From contig JAANDG010000391.1 in NCBI GenBank assembly GCA_036852015.1, forward strand, positions 62,001 through 126,000: a stretch of 64,000 nucleotides of DNA. The letters run 5' to 3'. The notes beneath the pieces were generated by a model. It was given only the letters and a program-made list of their open reading frames with translations. It had not been told where the DNA came from and made no database searches. Positions 13,601-25,600 of the stretch are shown here, in pieces; position 1 is the stretch's first letter, and each line of letters opens with the position of its first letter. Made by a program: the position numbers and the translations under genes. Source of the stretch: Pelodera strongyloides (lineage: Eukaryota; Nematoda; Chromadorea; Rhabditida; Rhabditidae).

Positions 13601-16600
13601 TGGAGTATAATGCAACATTTTGTGTGGCATTCGTGTGAGCCATCCCAATGGCGTTGGTGAGTATATGCAGTGAGTATATGCAGTCTGTGAGTGCGTAGCT
13701 CAGGGCTGGATTCTCGTAGGTTGCTCAAGGTGAGGATAATCTCACGTTGAAAGGCAATATGGAAAATTTTTGTAAAATAAGAGTAAATAAAGCATTAGAC
13801 GAAAAAGCGTGATTTCAAGTTTTCAAAATTGGTCGTTCTTTGAGTTTTGTGCCGTGAGTGTTCTTTGAACCCTTTGTGCCGCAGAAACGCCCGAACGATA
13901 CACCACACATATTCCACATATGCAGCCTTTTTTGGACGTTTGTGAGAGGGGCGCTCGGGAAGTGAGATGGCTCAGTGCACGGGAACGTGAACTACTGAAC
14001 CAATCCTACAACCTCAGCGTAACGCACATCATCCAAACACACAATCAATCAAACAAACAAACAAACAAAGCTCCCAGCTTTATATAATAAGATTTTCATA
14101 ATGTCGAGGGCATACTGCTTTTCAATTCTTTTTTTGAACAAAGGTTTATTTAACATTTGAACATTTGAACATTTATTAGCAATAAAGCACACACCAGTCA
14201 GGTGGAAAATGAAACATAACATATAAACAACACACAAACTAAAATGATAATCATTTTAAATAAAATAGTATAGCAAGGGTAAATAAACATTCAACCACAA
14301 TACAACAAGTAAATTCTGAATTACCATGAGTGAAAAAAAACGTGTATAATTGTATGATAACCGGCTAAAAAACTGTGATACCAAGTGAGACCTGCCCACG
14401 TCTAACTTGGAGGGATGGAAAGAAACGAAACTGCCATGTCAAAAAAATATGTGTTGTAAGGCCTCCCCAAGCGTTACAACAGCGGAATTGTCCTATACAA
14501 CCAAATGCAGAGAAGAACGTACAAAAAACCAGCGAATATTTATTTATTTCATTCTTTTGGAACAACCTTTTTATGCCGTGCGTTTTGACACGGAACGGAA
14601 ATTTGCCGTTGTTGTGCGAAAGTTTCGCCACAAATGCTTTGCGACTTGAAAACACAAAGGAGTTAGCAAACCGCGCCGTTTGGCCATAGGACCATTGCGT
14701 AAACCTTGGCCTAAGTGACACAAGGAAGCTGAAAGAAACTCACTAAATCAATTTTTTCAAGAGCCGCCTGAAACTGAATGGAATTTTGTGCTTTAAGAAT
14801 ATCACTTGGAAGCTTCATAAGCCAGACAGCCGCTCGAATAAAAAAGCTGTTTTTAAATGCACTGCATTTAGTAAACGGAATATGGAAGTTGTAAAACTTC
14901 GTTCGCCCATTAGTAGGCTTAGGCCTGAAATATTTACTTCGGCTCAACCGAACTTCACCTGAAATAATCTTAAATGCAAGGACTAAATCCTTGCGGATTC
15001 TCCTCTCTTGCAAGGAAACAAGTTCTAAACGACGTAATCGATCCCTATAGTTGGGAAGATCAGTATAACACCTCACGCCAAAACATTTAAAATAAACAAT
15101 ACGAGTAAAGCTAGATTGCACACGCTCAATTTTTCGAATATCTTTCATTTTGAATGGACTCCAAACTGAGCTCGAAAATTCAAGTTTTGGAAGAACCCAA
15201 GTCTTGAAGCAGTGAACAAGGATAGCGGGATCACGAATATGAACAATACGTAATAAGATATGCATTTTCCAGATAGCAGAATTATAAACCAAATTCAAAT
15301 GTTCATTGAATTGTAGATTATTCTGAATTTTAATGCCAAGGTCACGAACAGACTTTACTTCATCAAGAGGTGCTGCAGCGATATGATAAGCATGCTTAGG
15401 GTTAGCGGTACCAAGGTAGAGAGCATGACATTTATGATTAGCAATTTCAAGCTGCCAAGTATTACACCACTCAAGCATATAGTTTATGGAGGTTTGCATA
15501 TTGAGGTGAGCTTGTTGATATTCCTCTTTTTTATATACAACATACACTTTAAGGTCATCAGCAAAACAGCGAACCTTAACTTGTGCCCTTTCTAGAAAGT
15601 TTGGAAGCTCTGAAACATAAAAGAGAAATAAGAGAGGGCCCCAGTACACTGCCTTGAGGAACACCACTACTAACCGAATAATGACCCGATTGTACATCCT
15701 TTACTTTAACAGAAAAAGTACGGTTTACCAGAAAAGACTCTATCCATTTCACTAAGTTAATAGGAACTCCAGAGGAATACAGTTTATGCAGGAGCTTTGA
15801 ATGAGAAACCTTGTCAAAAGCTTTGGAGAAATCATAATAGATTACATCAGTAAATTTACATTCATCAGCAGCCTGCAACCACTCATACTGGACATCTAAT
15901 AATTGGGATTCCACAGAGCGCCCACGAACAAATCCGTGTTGCTGCTCAGGAATAAATCCATTAAGTGTAAAATGATCATAAAGCCACTGGCACAACAACT
16001 TTTCCATAACTTTACAGGAGGTAGAAGTGAGTGAAATAGGTCGAAAATCAGACGCAACTACAGGATTGTTTTTCTTGGCAAGCGGTACAATAATAGACTC
16101 TTTCCATGGGGCAGGTACAGTTCCCAATTCAAGAGATAAGTTAAAAATAAAAGATAGAGGAATAGAAAGAGAAGCGTGACATTTCTTAAATACAATTTGC
16201 GGTAGTTTATCGGGAGGAAGTGAGCACCCAGGTTTTAATGAGCGCAGAATAGAAGAGACTGATTGAGGAAAGATAACCGGAAGACTCATTGTCACAGGAC
16301 ACTGGGGAATAAACGGCAAAACACCATCATCTACAATAAAAACTGACAAAAATTGTTGGGCAAGAGCTTCTGCCTGATCTAGGGGCTTTACAAGAAGTGG
16401 ACCAGAAGGGGAGGAACGAAAACTGGAAATCTCAGGCGAACGGATAGAAGAACGGCTATTCAGATATGAATAAAATTTTGTTTTATGCAGTGACTTTAAA
16501 AGTCTACGTTGTTTGTAGGCTTCAAACTGCTGAAGATGCCTTTTTAACTCACGACATATATATTGGTAGGAATCAACATTTTGTGGTAATTCATGACGAG

Positions 16601-19600
16601 AAGAAGAAAGAGACTGAAATAAGCGTTGTTTGGCAGAAATGAGATTTCTAATGTACGATGGGTAAGTAACATAGAGTGGTTTTTTACAAAGAGTGGGAGT
16701 ATGTTGATGAAGAACAAGGGAAAGATATTCCGCGAAGTTACTATATAATTGATCAATTGAATTATACGGAAGCAAAATATTTTCCCAATAAAAGAGGAAG
16801 CAAATTTGGAAGATATAAGTGAATAAATTCAACAAACTAACATGAATATACCATATGTAATACGGTAACCCCGTTTCGACCCTTCGCAAATAGAGTTCTG
16901 CAAAATGGTTTCAATTGCCGTAAAGTCTGCCTTTGCATATAGAAATATAGGGTGAGAAACGGATTCGATCGCCGGAAAGGTGGTTCTAAAGGTGACAGCA
17001 CTATGGTCAGAGGAAATTTTGGACTCACATACTAGCACATCAAAAATACAATTTTCCGCACAAAGTACAAGGTCTAAAATATTTGCGCCACGGGTTGGCG
17101 CCGAAACATATTGCCGTAATGAGAGATTATTCATAAAATCGATAAAGGACCGAGCACTAGCATTACTACTTTGCATAGAAGTGAAATTGATATGATAGTT
17201 GAAGTCTCCCACAAAGATACAAGAGTAAGAAACTGAAGAAATCTCAAGTAGGTGATCTATAAAAGAGTTATTTTGCTCGAAAGTAATGTCACCCGGCCTG
17301 TAAATAGCAACAAAACGGAGAGTTTCTAAAGATATAGGATCTTGCACATCAACTGAAATAATATCATAATGGGGGGTAGCCGAGTGAAAGGTTTTTTCAC
17401 AAACTAAATGATTTCTAATCAAAATTAAAAATTTAAGAGATTGAGATTTATTTATTTATTTATTATTAATAATAATAATAATAATAAATTGTTTAGGTGA
17501 CGAGGACGACGATGATGAATCAGATGATGAGGACGAGGATAAGCAGACTGGCAACTCGTCGCAGAGGAAAGGTACCATTTTGCGACCGGTTTCCGACCAT
17601 TTTGTGACCATTTGATGACAGCTTCGGGAAAACGGTCGCGAAATAGTCGGGAAGTCTTATTGTTGTCCTGAGCGTCTAGCAAGGTGTTACTTTTTCTCAA
17701 ACTCAAGCTTATCGTTGCATGTGATTTAATTTGCCAACCTCTTATCATCATTTTATATGATGCACACTTATATATTCTATATATAATGTGTCAATGAATT
17801 ATATATTCATTGTGTTCAGGTCCAAAGACAGAGCGGCGCACCGCCCACAATATTATCGAAAAGAAATATCGGTGTTCGATTAACGATCGAATACAACAGT
17901 TGAAGAGCATGGTGGGCAAGGAGGGATCAACGGCCAAGGCAATGAAATGTTGTTTTTGTTTATTGTTGTCATGTATTATTTGAATGTAAAATATAAGACG
18001 CACTTTGGACGCATGTATTTTTCACTATTTTATCTAACTGCAAAACTGGTTACCATGCCAAGTTACGCTGTGGCACTAGGCTACTAAAGATGTCAACTCT
18101 GTCATTTATCACCTTTGCGAGTATACACTATTGAGAATATTCACTTTTCAGTTAAGCAAATCGGCCACATTACGCAATGCTATTGAGCACATTTTGGAAT
18201 TGCGAGCAGAAAATGAGCACCTGCGATCCGTACTCCGAAACAATCATATTCAGGTAGGGCCTTTAATATAATACATCTTTATTGGTCGATGGATGAGGCA
18301 AAAAAAAAATGAGGCAAAACGTGAATTTTGTAAAGACCAAAAGGAACCCTAAATGTCAGTGCAGTAAGGACACCAACATGCCTTTGTTCTTGTTCTCGTC
18401 AGGATGAGAGCTTATCTTGGGGAACTACTCGTAAATGACAGTTCGAAACTCCGCGCAGTCGCGACCTAAGAAAACGGGAAATGGGGGCATAGCGTAGCAA
18501 TGGCACACTTCTGGCGCCCATGCCGCACATTCCTTTTCCGTTTCACGTGCGGCGTAACTGCAAGGGTCGCGGTCGCGAAGGTTCATCAATGTTGTTTCAG
18601 ATTCCACCACGGCCAGACAGATCCATGGACGAGTCACAAGTAAGTTTGTCTTACAATTGTATTGTATTTTTTTGCAAAGGAATTAGGAAAACTCCAATTA
18701 ATATTGTTTTCCATTTGGAGAATTTGACCGTAGTCATTATGTAAAATACTTTTAGTTTTTTGATTATGGTCCGTTCATATGTATACCTTTGTGTATGTGT
18801 TTTTTTATTACAGGGGAATTCACGCTCAAGTTCTAACAATCAGTCGAATGCGACGAGCGCCCAGGTATTCTTTTCCTTTTTTACGAACGTATGTAAATAC
18901 TGTCTATGGTATTAATTAAGGCGTAGATTTATCGATGTACGTGACGCTATGGTAATATACATCCTTGTATTTGTAATTGGGTGCTTTCAAACATATTAAT
19001 ATATTTTTTTTCCTAGACATCCCCCCTCGGTTCGCCTCGGACGGGAACGAAGCGCGCGCGGCCAATGGATGACGCCCGGGTGGCAATGTTTGCCGTGATG
19101 TTGGCCGTTTTGGTCTGGAACCCGATTTCGTTGTTTTCCACGGGAACAGGTTGGTGAACTCGTGGATTGCTTTGTTGCTCTTAAATTTTGCTATCGTATG
19201 TAAGGGCTCGTTCGGGATTGACTTTCCGAAGAGAAAGTTGATCCCGAACGCGAAACGGAGTTTGTGAGTGCTACAATGCTCGAGGAAAAGTATATATATG
19301 TTGTGTAATGTTTGATGTAACCGTTACTTACGTATTCACTTTAGGAGCTACTGTAGATACATCATTTTCACATGGACGAGTTTTGAGGTCGGCTGAGTTC
19401 GAGTCCGCATTTGAGCAGGTATGTTTATGCATTAGTCATTGGTCGATCCTAATTTGTTAATGACGTTTGATTGAGATACCGTATCACATTGTTGTTTAAT
19501 TGTGCATCCTATGAATGGTTCGTCTATAGACTGCATGTAGATTCTTCAAGGAGAAATAGTGTAAAATAATACAAAACATCTATTGAATTGAACTTAGTTT

Positions 19601-22600
19601 TGTATGGGCCAATTATAAAGAAGTTTATATTTAAAAAAAAATAAGCGGATGTGGAATAAAGTGAGAAATGTTGAATTTCCATTCCAGGACGATGACTCAT
19701 GGTGGCCGCCGAATCTCACACGAACACTTTTTATTTGGACGGTCAACGCGTTTATTGTGATTTGCATACTGACTAGGTTACTGGTGAGGTTTTTTTCCGT
19801 TCAACAAAATAAGTCATGTTTTTTTTTGCTTTTGCATTTGTATGTCACCATCTAGTCTCTAGTCATTCAACAAAGGTTAAAGCTGAAAAAATGCCGTTAT
19901 TTTACAGTAGTTTTCGAGTTTCGTTTTCAGTTTCCGAAATTCTTCATTTCCGCATGCTTTTGTTAATCAGTACGTGATATTTTCCTTTTCAATTTCTTAG
20001 GTCTATGGCGAACCGGTGCAAGACTTCAAATCCAGTGAATGGGCCGAGTTTTTGAGAGTGAAAGCACGTGCTGGGCAATGTCTTCAGGAGAGTTTATTAA
20101 AGGAAGCACACCGACATCTTGTTGATGGACTTCAGGTAACGAGATCTTGTTGTTTTCGAAGCGGTGGTATTGCAAATGGGTTGTGAGAGTGAGAGTATAC
20201 TGTATTACGACATTTTCGTGTATTTTACGCGAGATTACGCAGCAGTACTTGCTTGTAATTCATTGGGATGGAGTTGTTCAGTATTTGTAATGCAATGCTG
20301 CAAGTACCACTTTAATTGGTTGATGTAAACTAGCCAGTTGATGTCTGACAGCCGGAAATCCGGAAACTAAGTGCTGGCCGCGATGGCAAGCTGGCGCGAA
20401 TTATGTAGGGGAGTGTACCGTACCTTTTGCCTTCTATCTTATGGCATCTATTTGGATGCTAATGGTAGATCTAGGTTGTGGGCTCTTTTCAATGGTTTTG
20501 CTCGTGTGAAATTAATTTCATTCAGATACTCGACCGGCCTCTGCCTTCGTCAACTTTGGATCTCGTATTATCTATTATATGGCAGGTGCAGATTTTTAAA
20601 CTGTTGTATTGATCGTAAGAATATTGTGGTTTATTAATATTGTGACACAAGATTGTTCCTTATGTGTTGTACTCGATGGGCAAATTCTTTCTGCGGATCA
20701 TTCCGTCTCCCTGGATCCACACACGGCGGCACCGACAGGGGCGTTGTGGGTTTTTTTTCCCTAGCAAAACATCCAAAGCGAACCCTTTTTATAAAGTTGC
20801 ACCGTGTGTGAAATTGATGTGTTTCATTTAGTCATTTTATTCGCAGACAGGCGATTGTGCTCCATTATCAAGCTCCAGCAGCGTGCGGCTTATAGGCCAT
20901 TATAGTCAACTTTCGGCACTGGATGTGTTTTTGCGACAATTTTGATCGGAAAATGCATTTGAAGAATAAAGATGGAATTTGTTTGGTGTCCCCACTTAAT
21001 AATACATTAAAAAAATTTCAGATAATTCGTCACGCACTAAACTCGTTGTGGATCGGTCGATGGCTGGCTAGAAGGAGTAGAAATGCTGAGAAGCCACAAC
21101 CGGTCGTATGTAGGAGTCATGCGCACACGGCACTGGTTTATCACCAGTTACATCAGGTTGGGGTTTGTGGTTCTTCTAATTTCCTCAATGTGACTGATAT
21201 ATTTAAAGCGGTGTAACTTTTGGTTTTGCAATTATCCTGTACATGCGAACTTCGATGTGTTATACGAAAAATGTGTTCCATTCTATTCTGAAAATGTTCA
21301 GATGGCACGAAGCCGCTTGCGCCGAATACATGGAAATTTAGTGGTCCAGAGGCCATATTCACCACTCCGATTGCCTGGGGAAAAATATTATTTTAGATGG
21401 GGAATTCCCCATGGGGAATCTCAATAGCGCGTCAATATTCATATCTTTATATCCGCTATGCTTTAGCTGCACCTTTTGTGGGGAATTCCCCATGGGGAAT
21501 CTCAATAGCGCGTCAATATTCATATCTTTATATCCGCTATGCTTTAGCTGCACCTTTTGTGCCCGTCAGACTTCCCCTCCCCATTGTGCGGTCTTCATTT
21601 GAGCCTTTCCGCGGTCAACCTGGCTGAGAGTGCCGGAGCGTCGAAGGATGGCTTACATCGGGCGCACATTGCCAGCATTTACCTGGGAGCGGCACTTAGG
21701 TAAGCGGTGAGCTTGTTCAGATACCAGGTACGCGACTACGGCCGCGTCCGAATCTAGGTTCACTTCGAGATCTAGTGTAGGCATATTGTGTTTTGAAAAT
21801 CGCTCCTTTTAGCGTTCGCCTATCTCTACCGCGGTATATCTCCTCTATAGTATCGGCGTATTTCATGCGACGCGCCAAGAGGCATGTACGAAGGTCGGAT
21901 CCACATACGGTAAGCGTGGCGGCATTGTTGAGGGTGTACTGTACTGTAGTGGTTAGGATTTGATTGGATACCGTAGGCATCCAGATACAGCAAATGTAGG
22001 TGCTTTGAGATCTGATGATTACTGGAATGTGTTAGATGTGTAGGACGTGTAGGGGTGTAGGTGTAGGTAGGTGGTATGTGGTATCTGTAGAAATAGTGAT
22101 TTGTTGTTTAAAGTTTGCTGTATGGTGCTCTACTCACACTGTGGCATTGTAGTTACAGTATTGTCCATTGCTTACACCAGACGCTGAGTCATTATTTGTT
22201 GTGATTTGGTTTTAGTGTGACTTTGTTTAGCTTTATTGCTTTATTTTTGACCGTTATCAGGTGTCCGGTCTAGTCTGGGTCTTCCACCCGGCCGCTCGAC
22301 GATTTTTGTCGAAGGCGTGCCGCGTGCGCACGATTCTCAGCGGAAAGAACACGGACGCGTACCCTTTTGCGGCAAGAACGGAAACAGGTAGGAAGCGTTA
22401 CAGTAGTCCACCTAGTTATCCCAATGCTATCAGATATTTCCATAGATATATGTTGTTATTCAGTGGATTATGGGGGATTTCGTTTCTTGTATTACGTTTC
22501 TGAATTCGCCTTTCTGCCGGTTAGCTGGGCGACAAAGTTTGTATTTAGTGAACGCTCTGGACCGATTGCGCGATGCGTTCAAGACACACTTGTTATCGAT

Positions 22601-25600
22601 GCTTCTGACGGAACTCAAAGTTAGTAAGGTTCAAGATTTTAAGACGTACTTTTTCAGAATTTATAGTTTCATTTAATTACTCCGACTCCCACTCGATGTA
22701 CTTTAACTTGTTATTCCTCTTTTTCATTGCATTGTGCTGTACGTACAGTAAGTAATATTGCTATTATGGTATTAAAAAAAGTAGTACTTGGCCGTTGGCT
22801 TGCCGCACCCTGCTTATGCTAGTTGCTTAACGGAATTAGCTTGTTTTTCAGGGCGAAAGCCAAAAGGAGGTCGACGTTGCGGATATTTCACAACTCTTAC
22901 TGTCGTTATGTACGGCGGTACCAAATTCGGCAGAGATTGAGAAATGTGAGTGTTTCTGGTTGCATTGTGCCTAAGCCAGGGTATAATTTCCATGCGTATT
23001 TCGGAGATGGTCGCAGTTGAGAGTCGAACCGTAAGATACCACTGATACGTTTCACCCAAATCTATATATTTGCATTTGCTTCCGGAGATGGTCAAAGCCA
23101 ATCCGGAGATGGTTGATGCGTAATTTTACGCATAGATTTATAGCCTGGCCTAAGCCTAAGCCTAAGCCTAATAGTCTGTGGCCGGGTCCTTGCTTTGTTT
23201 TCTCGTTATTGTCTGAAATCGAGTGTAGCTCTTTTTTACAGTTAGCGGAGAATTTATTCCTATCCACACCATTTTAATAGCTAACTATTTCATGACTTAA
23301 AGGAGGCGGGGAATTGTCCCGTCGCCTAGCCGAGAGAGGCACAGTATACATCACACTTACCGTATCCGGGTCCGCCCTTTGTACCAACACGCTTACCATA
23401 TGCGGATCCGCCTACTGTACATTACATGCCTTTTGGCGCGTTTCATGAAATATGCCATTTTTATTTCAACGGCTACACCACCCACCACATTTAATTTCTT
23501 TTGTAATTGCAGTGCATCAAGAACCATTCTGCTGTACGGTATCCGCTGGAGATAGTGTTTGTCTGTGGTGGGCACATGTTCTCACGTGTGCAATTTATTG
23601 GAGATCTGGCACTTCGACCAAGGCCAAGACACATTACACGATGGTCAGACAGTGCCCAGCCGATTTGTTGAAGCAGTGAGTTTCTTTCCATAATTTACGT
23701 TTAGTCGTAATGTAAAGTTTATTGGTTCATATTGTCAAGTTCACAACGTCGACCCAAATCTAGAAAAGTGACTAGATGGAGGGTAACTAAAAACGTTCGC
23801 AGGTATTGCTTTTTACATGGAACTTCACTTATGAGTGAGCGAAACCCAGCTATTGACAAATATTGACAAAACTTGCGCGATACATTTTGTTGTCGTAATG
23901 TTATGTATATGGAAACTCACCAACACCATATATGTGTACAAATTACTATGCTCCTATATTTGTAGTCGTTTTTTGTTCGAAAGCTAAATGTTGCAAAATG
24001 TCTACATAACATATGAGTGCAGCAAAAATGTAGTGCGTTGTTTCACAATTGTACGTGATGAATGCAAACAAACACTGCATACATATAAACCCTACGCTCC
24101 TGGGTGCGCAGCGCACCGCGTAGCCAGCCGCGCATATTGGAGTGCGGGAGTAGCCAGCCGCGCATATTGGAGTGCGGGCGTAGCCAGCCGCGTACCGCGC
24201 AGAGGGGCCCCGGCCAGCCGCGTAGTTTGCAAACTACGCGGCTGGGTGCGCGGTGCCTCGGGGCTCCGGTCCTCAACCGCGCAGCGCACCCCCAGCCAAC
24301 CGCGCACCCAGCCGCGCAAAGTATCCGCTGTCACCACACAATGTTTCTTTTCGATTATTAGACATGCGCTTTGTGGCCGAGTGGTGGGCACCGGCCTAAA
24401 GACACACTGCATAAACCGCGCAGGGGGCACCGGCCAGCCGCGCAGGGGGGCACCCCAGCCGCGCAGGGGGGCACCGGCCAGCCGCGCAGGGGGGCACCGG
24501 CCAGCCGCGGCAGCCGGCAGGGGGGCACCGGCCAGCCGCGTAGGGGGGCACCGGCCAGCCGCGTAGGGGGGCACCGGGCAGCCGCGTAGGGGGGCAAAAA
24601 GAAGGGGCGAGCGCCCCTGGCTGGGGGTGCGCTGCGCGGTTGGAGACCAGAGCCGATTGCCTTTCATATATTTTCTTTTGCAGCCCGCTTGCCTTGGCCG
24701 TCGGGCACTCATTCTGCAGCCGAAAATTGTGTGTGGACGATAGAGAGAATCCGAAGTAAGTTTTTGCAGTGCAGAAGTCGCCTTCTATATATATATATAC
24801 TCTTCTTTACAGTTTTCCGTATACTACCTTTACATTATTTACATTTGTACTTAAAAGTTCGGCCCAGTTTTTCACCGCATGTAGATTACGAAGTATTGCA
24901 CTGGCACTGAACTTATTCCAGTAAAATATGCAGCGAGTAAGGTTGTTTCGAAATAGAAGTTACTATTATTATTAGAAGTGTAAGTTAACTCAAATTTATA
25001 TTGCCAGGTTTGCTCCTCTTGTCGCTCATCACTCGCGCAAGTCATTGGAATATCTGAGAACCGTGGTGGCGAGCCCGGCCATGCCCTCGGTGAATCATAT
25101 TCAGGTTTGTTTTCTGTTTCTTTCTTTATGTTTCCTTATCTTATGATTCTTTGCACAAGCACTCTCTTTCTCTCTATCTCGCTGTGTTTTACAGCTTCCT
25201 CTCTGTCTTCTGTCTCTCCTTATTGTTCTCTTGACCAGTTCAGATTAGACAAAAAGTTAAGTATGCCTTCCAGTGTCGCACGAACCCGTGATCGTCTCTT
25301 GGGCGAGTATCCATTGTACCACTAGGCGGTCGGGATCTGCTTATGTACATATATTCTATGTGTTCAGGAAGGCCTTCGGATCCTCGCCTATGAATGGGTG
25401 ATGGTGTCTCTGTTGGATGGTTGGAGAACATCGGTCGATTCGACAACACCCTATTGGCTGGCACACCCGAAAATTGATTACAGGTAAGCGGTGAACGGCG
25501 TGGTAGTGGCCTTCTTTTTGCTGAACAAGTTCTCTGGACCGATCATCTGGGGTTTTTCGACAGAGTTTACATCGGTGCATCTTCGAGAAACAGATAACAC

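Noticed and set aside
12768..13960. A CRISPR-like repeat-spacer pattern
   Set aside because: The repeats are direct tandem units of 120-230 bp in a eukaryotic intron without uniform short repeats or spacers.
23988..24712. Overlapping long open frames on both strands (192 and 206 residues, Arg/Pro/Gly/Ala-rich)
   Set aside because: They come from the GC-rich minisatellite in SREBP intron 25; no homology, no splice logic, and mirror frames are open on the other strand.
25255..25330. Minus-strand tRNA-like sequence in SREBP intron 27
   Set aside because: A GGTTCG word and a D-arm-like phrase exist, but the acceptor and anticodon stems do not pair.
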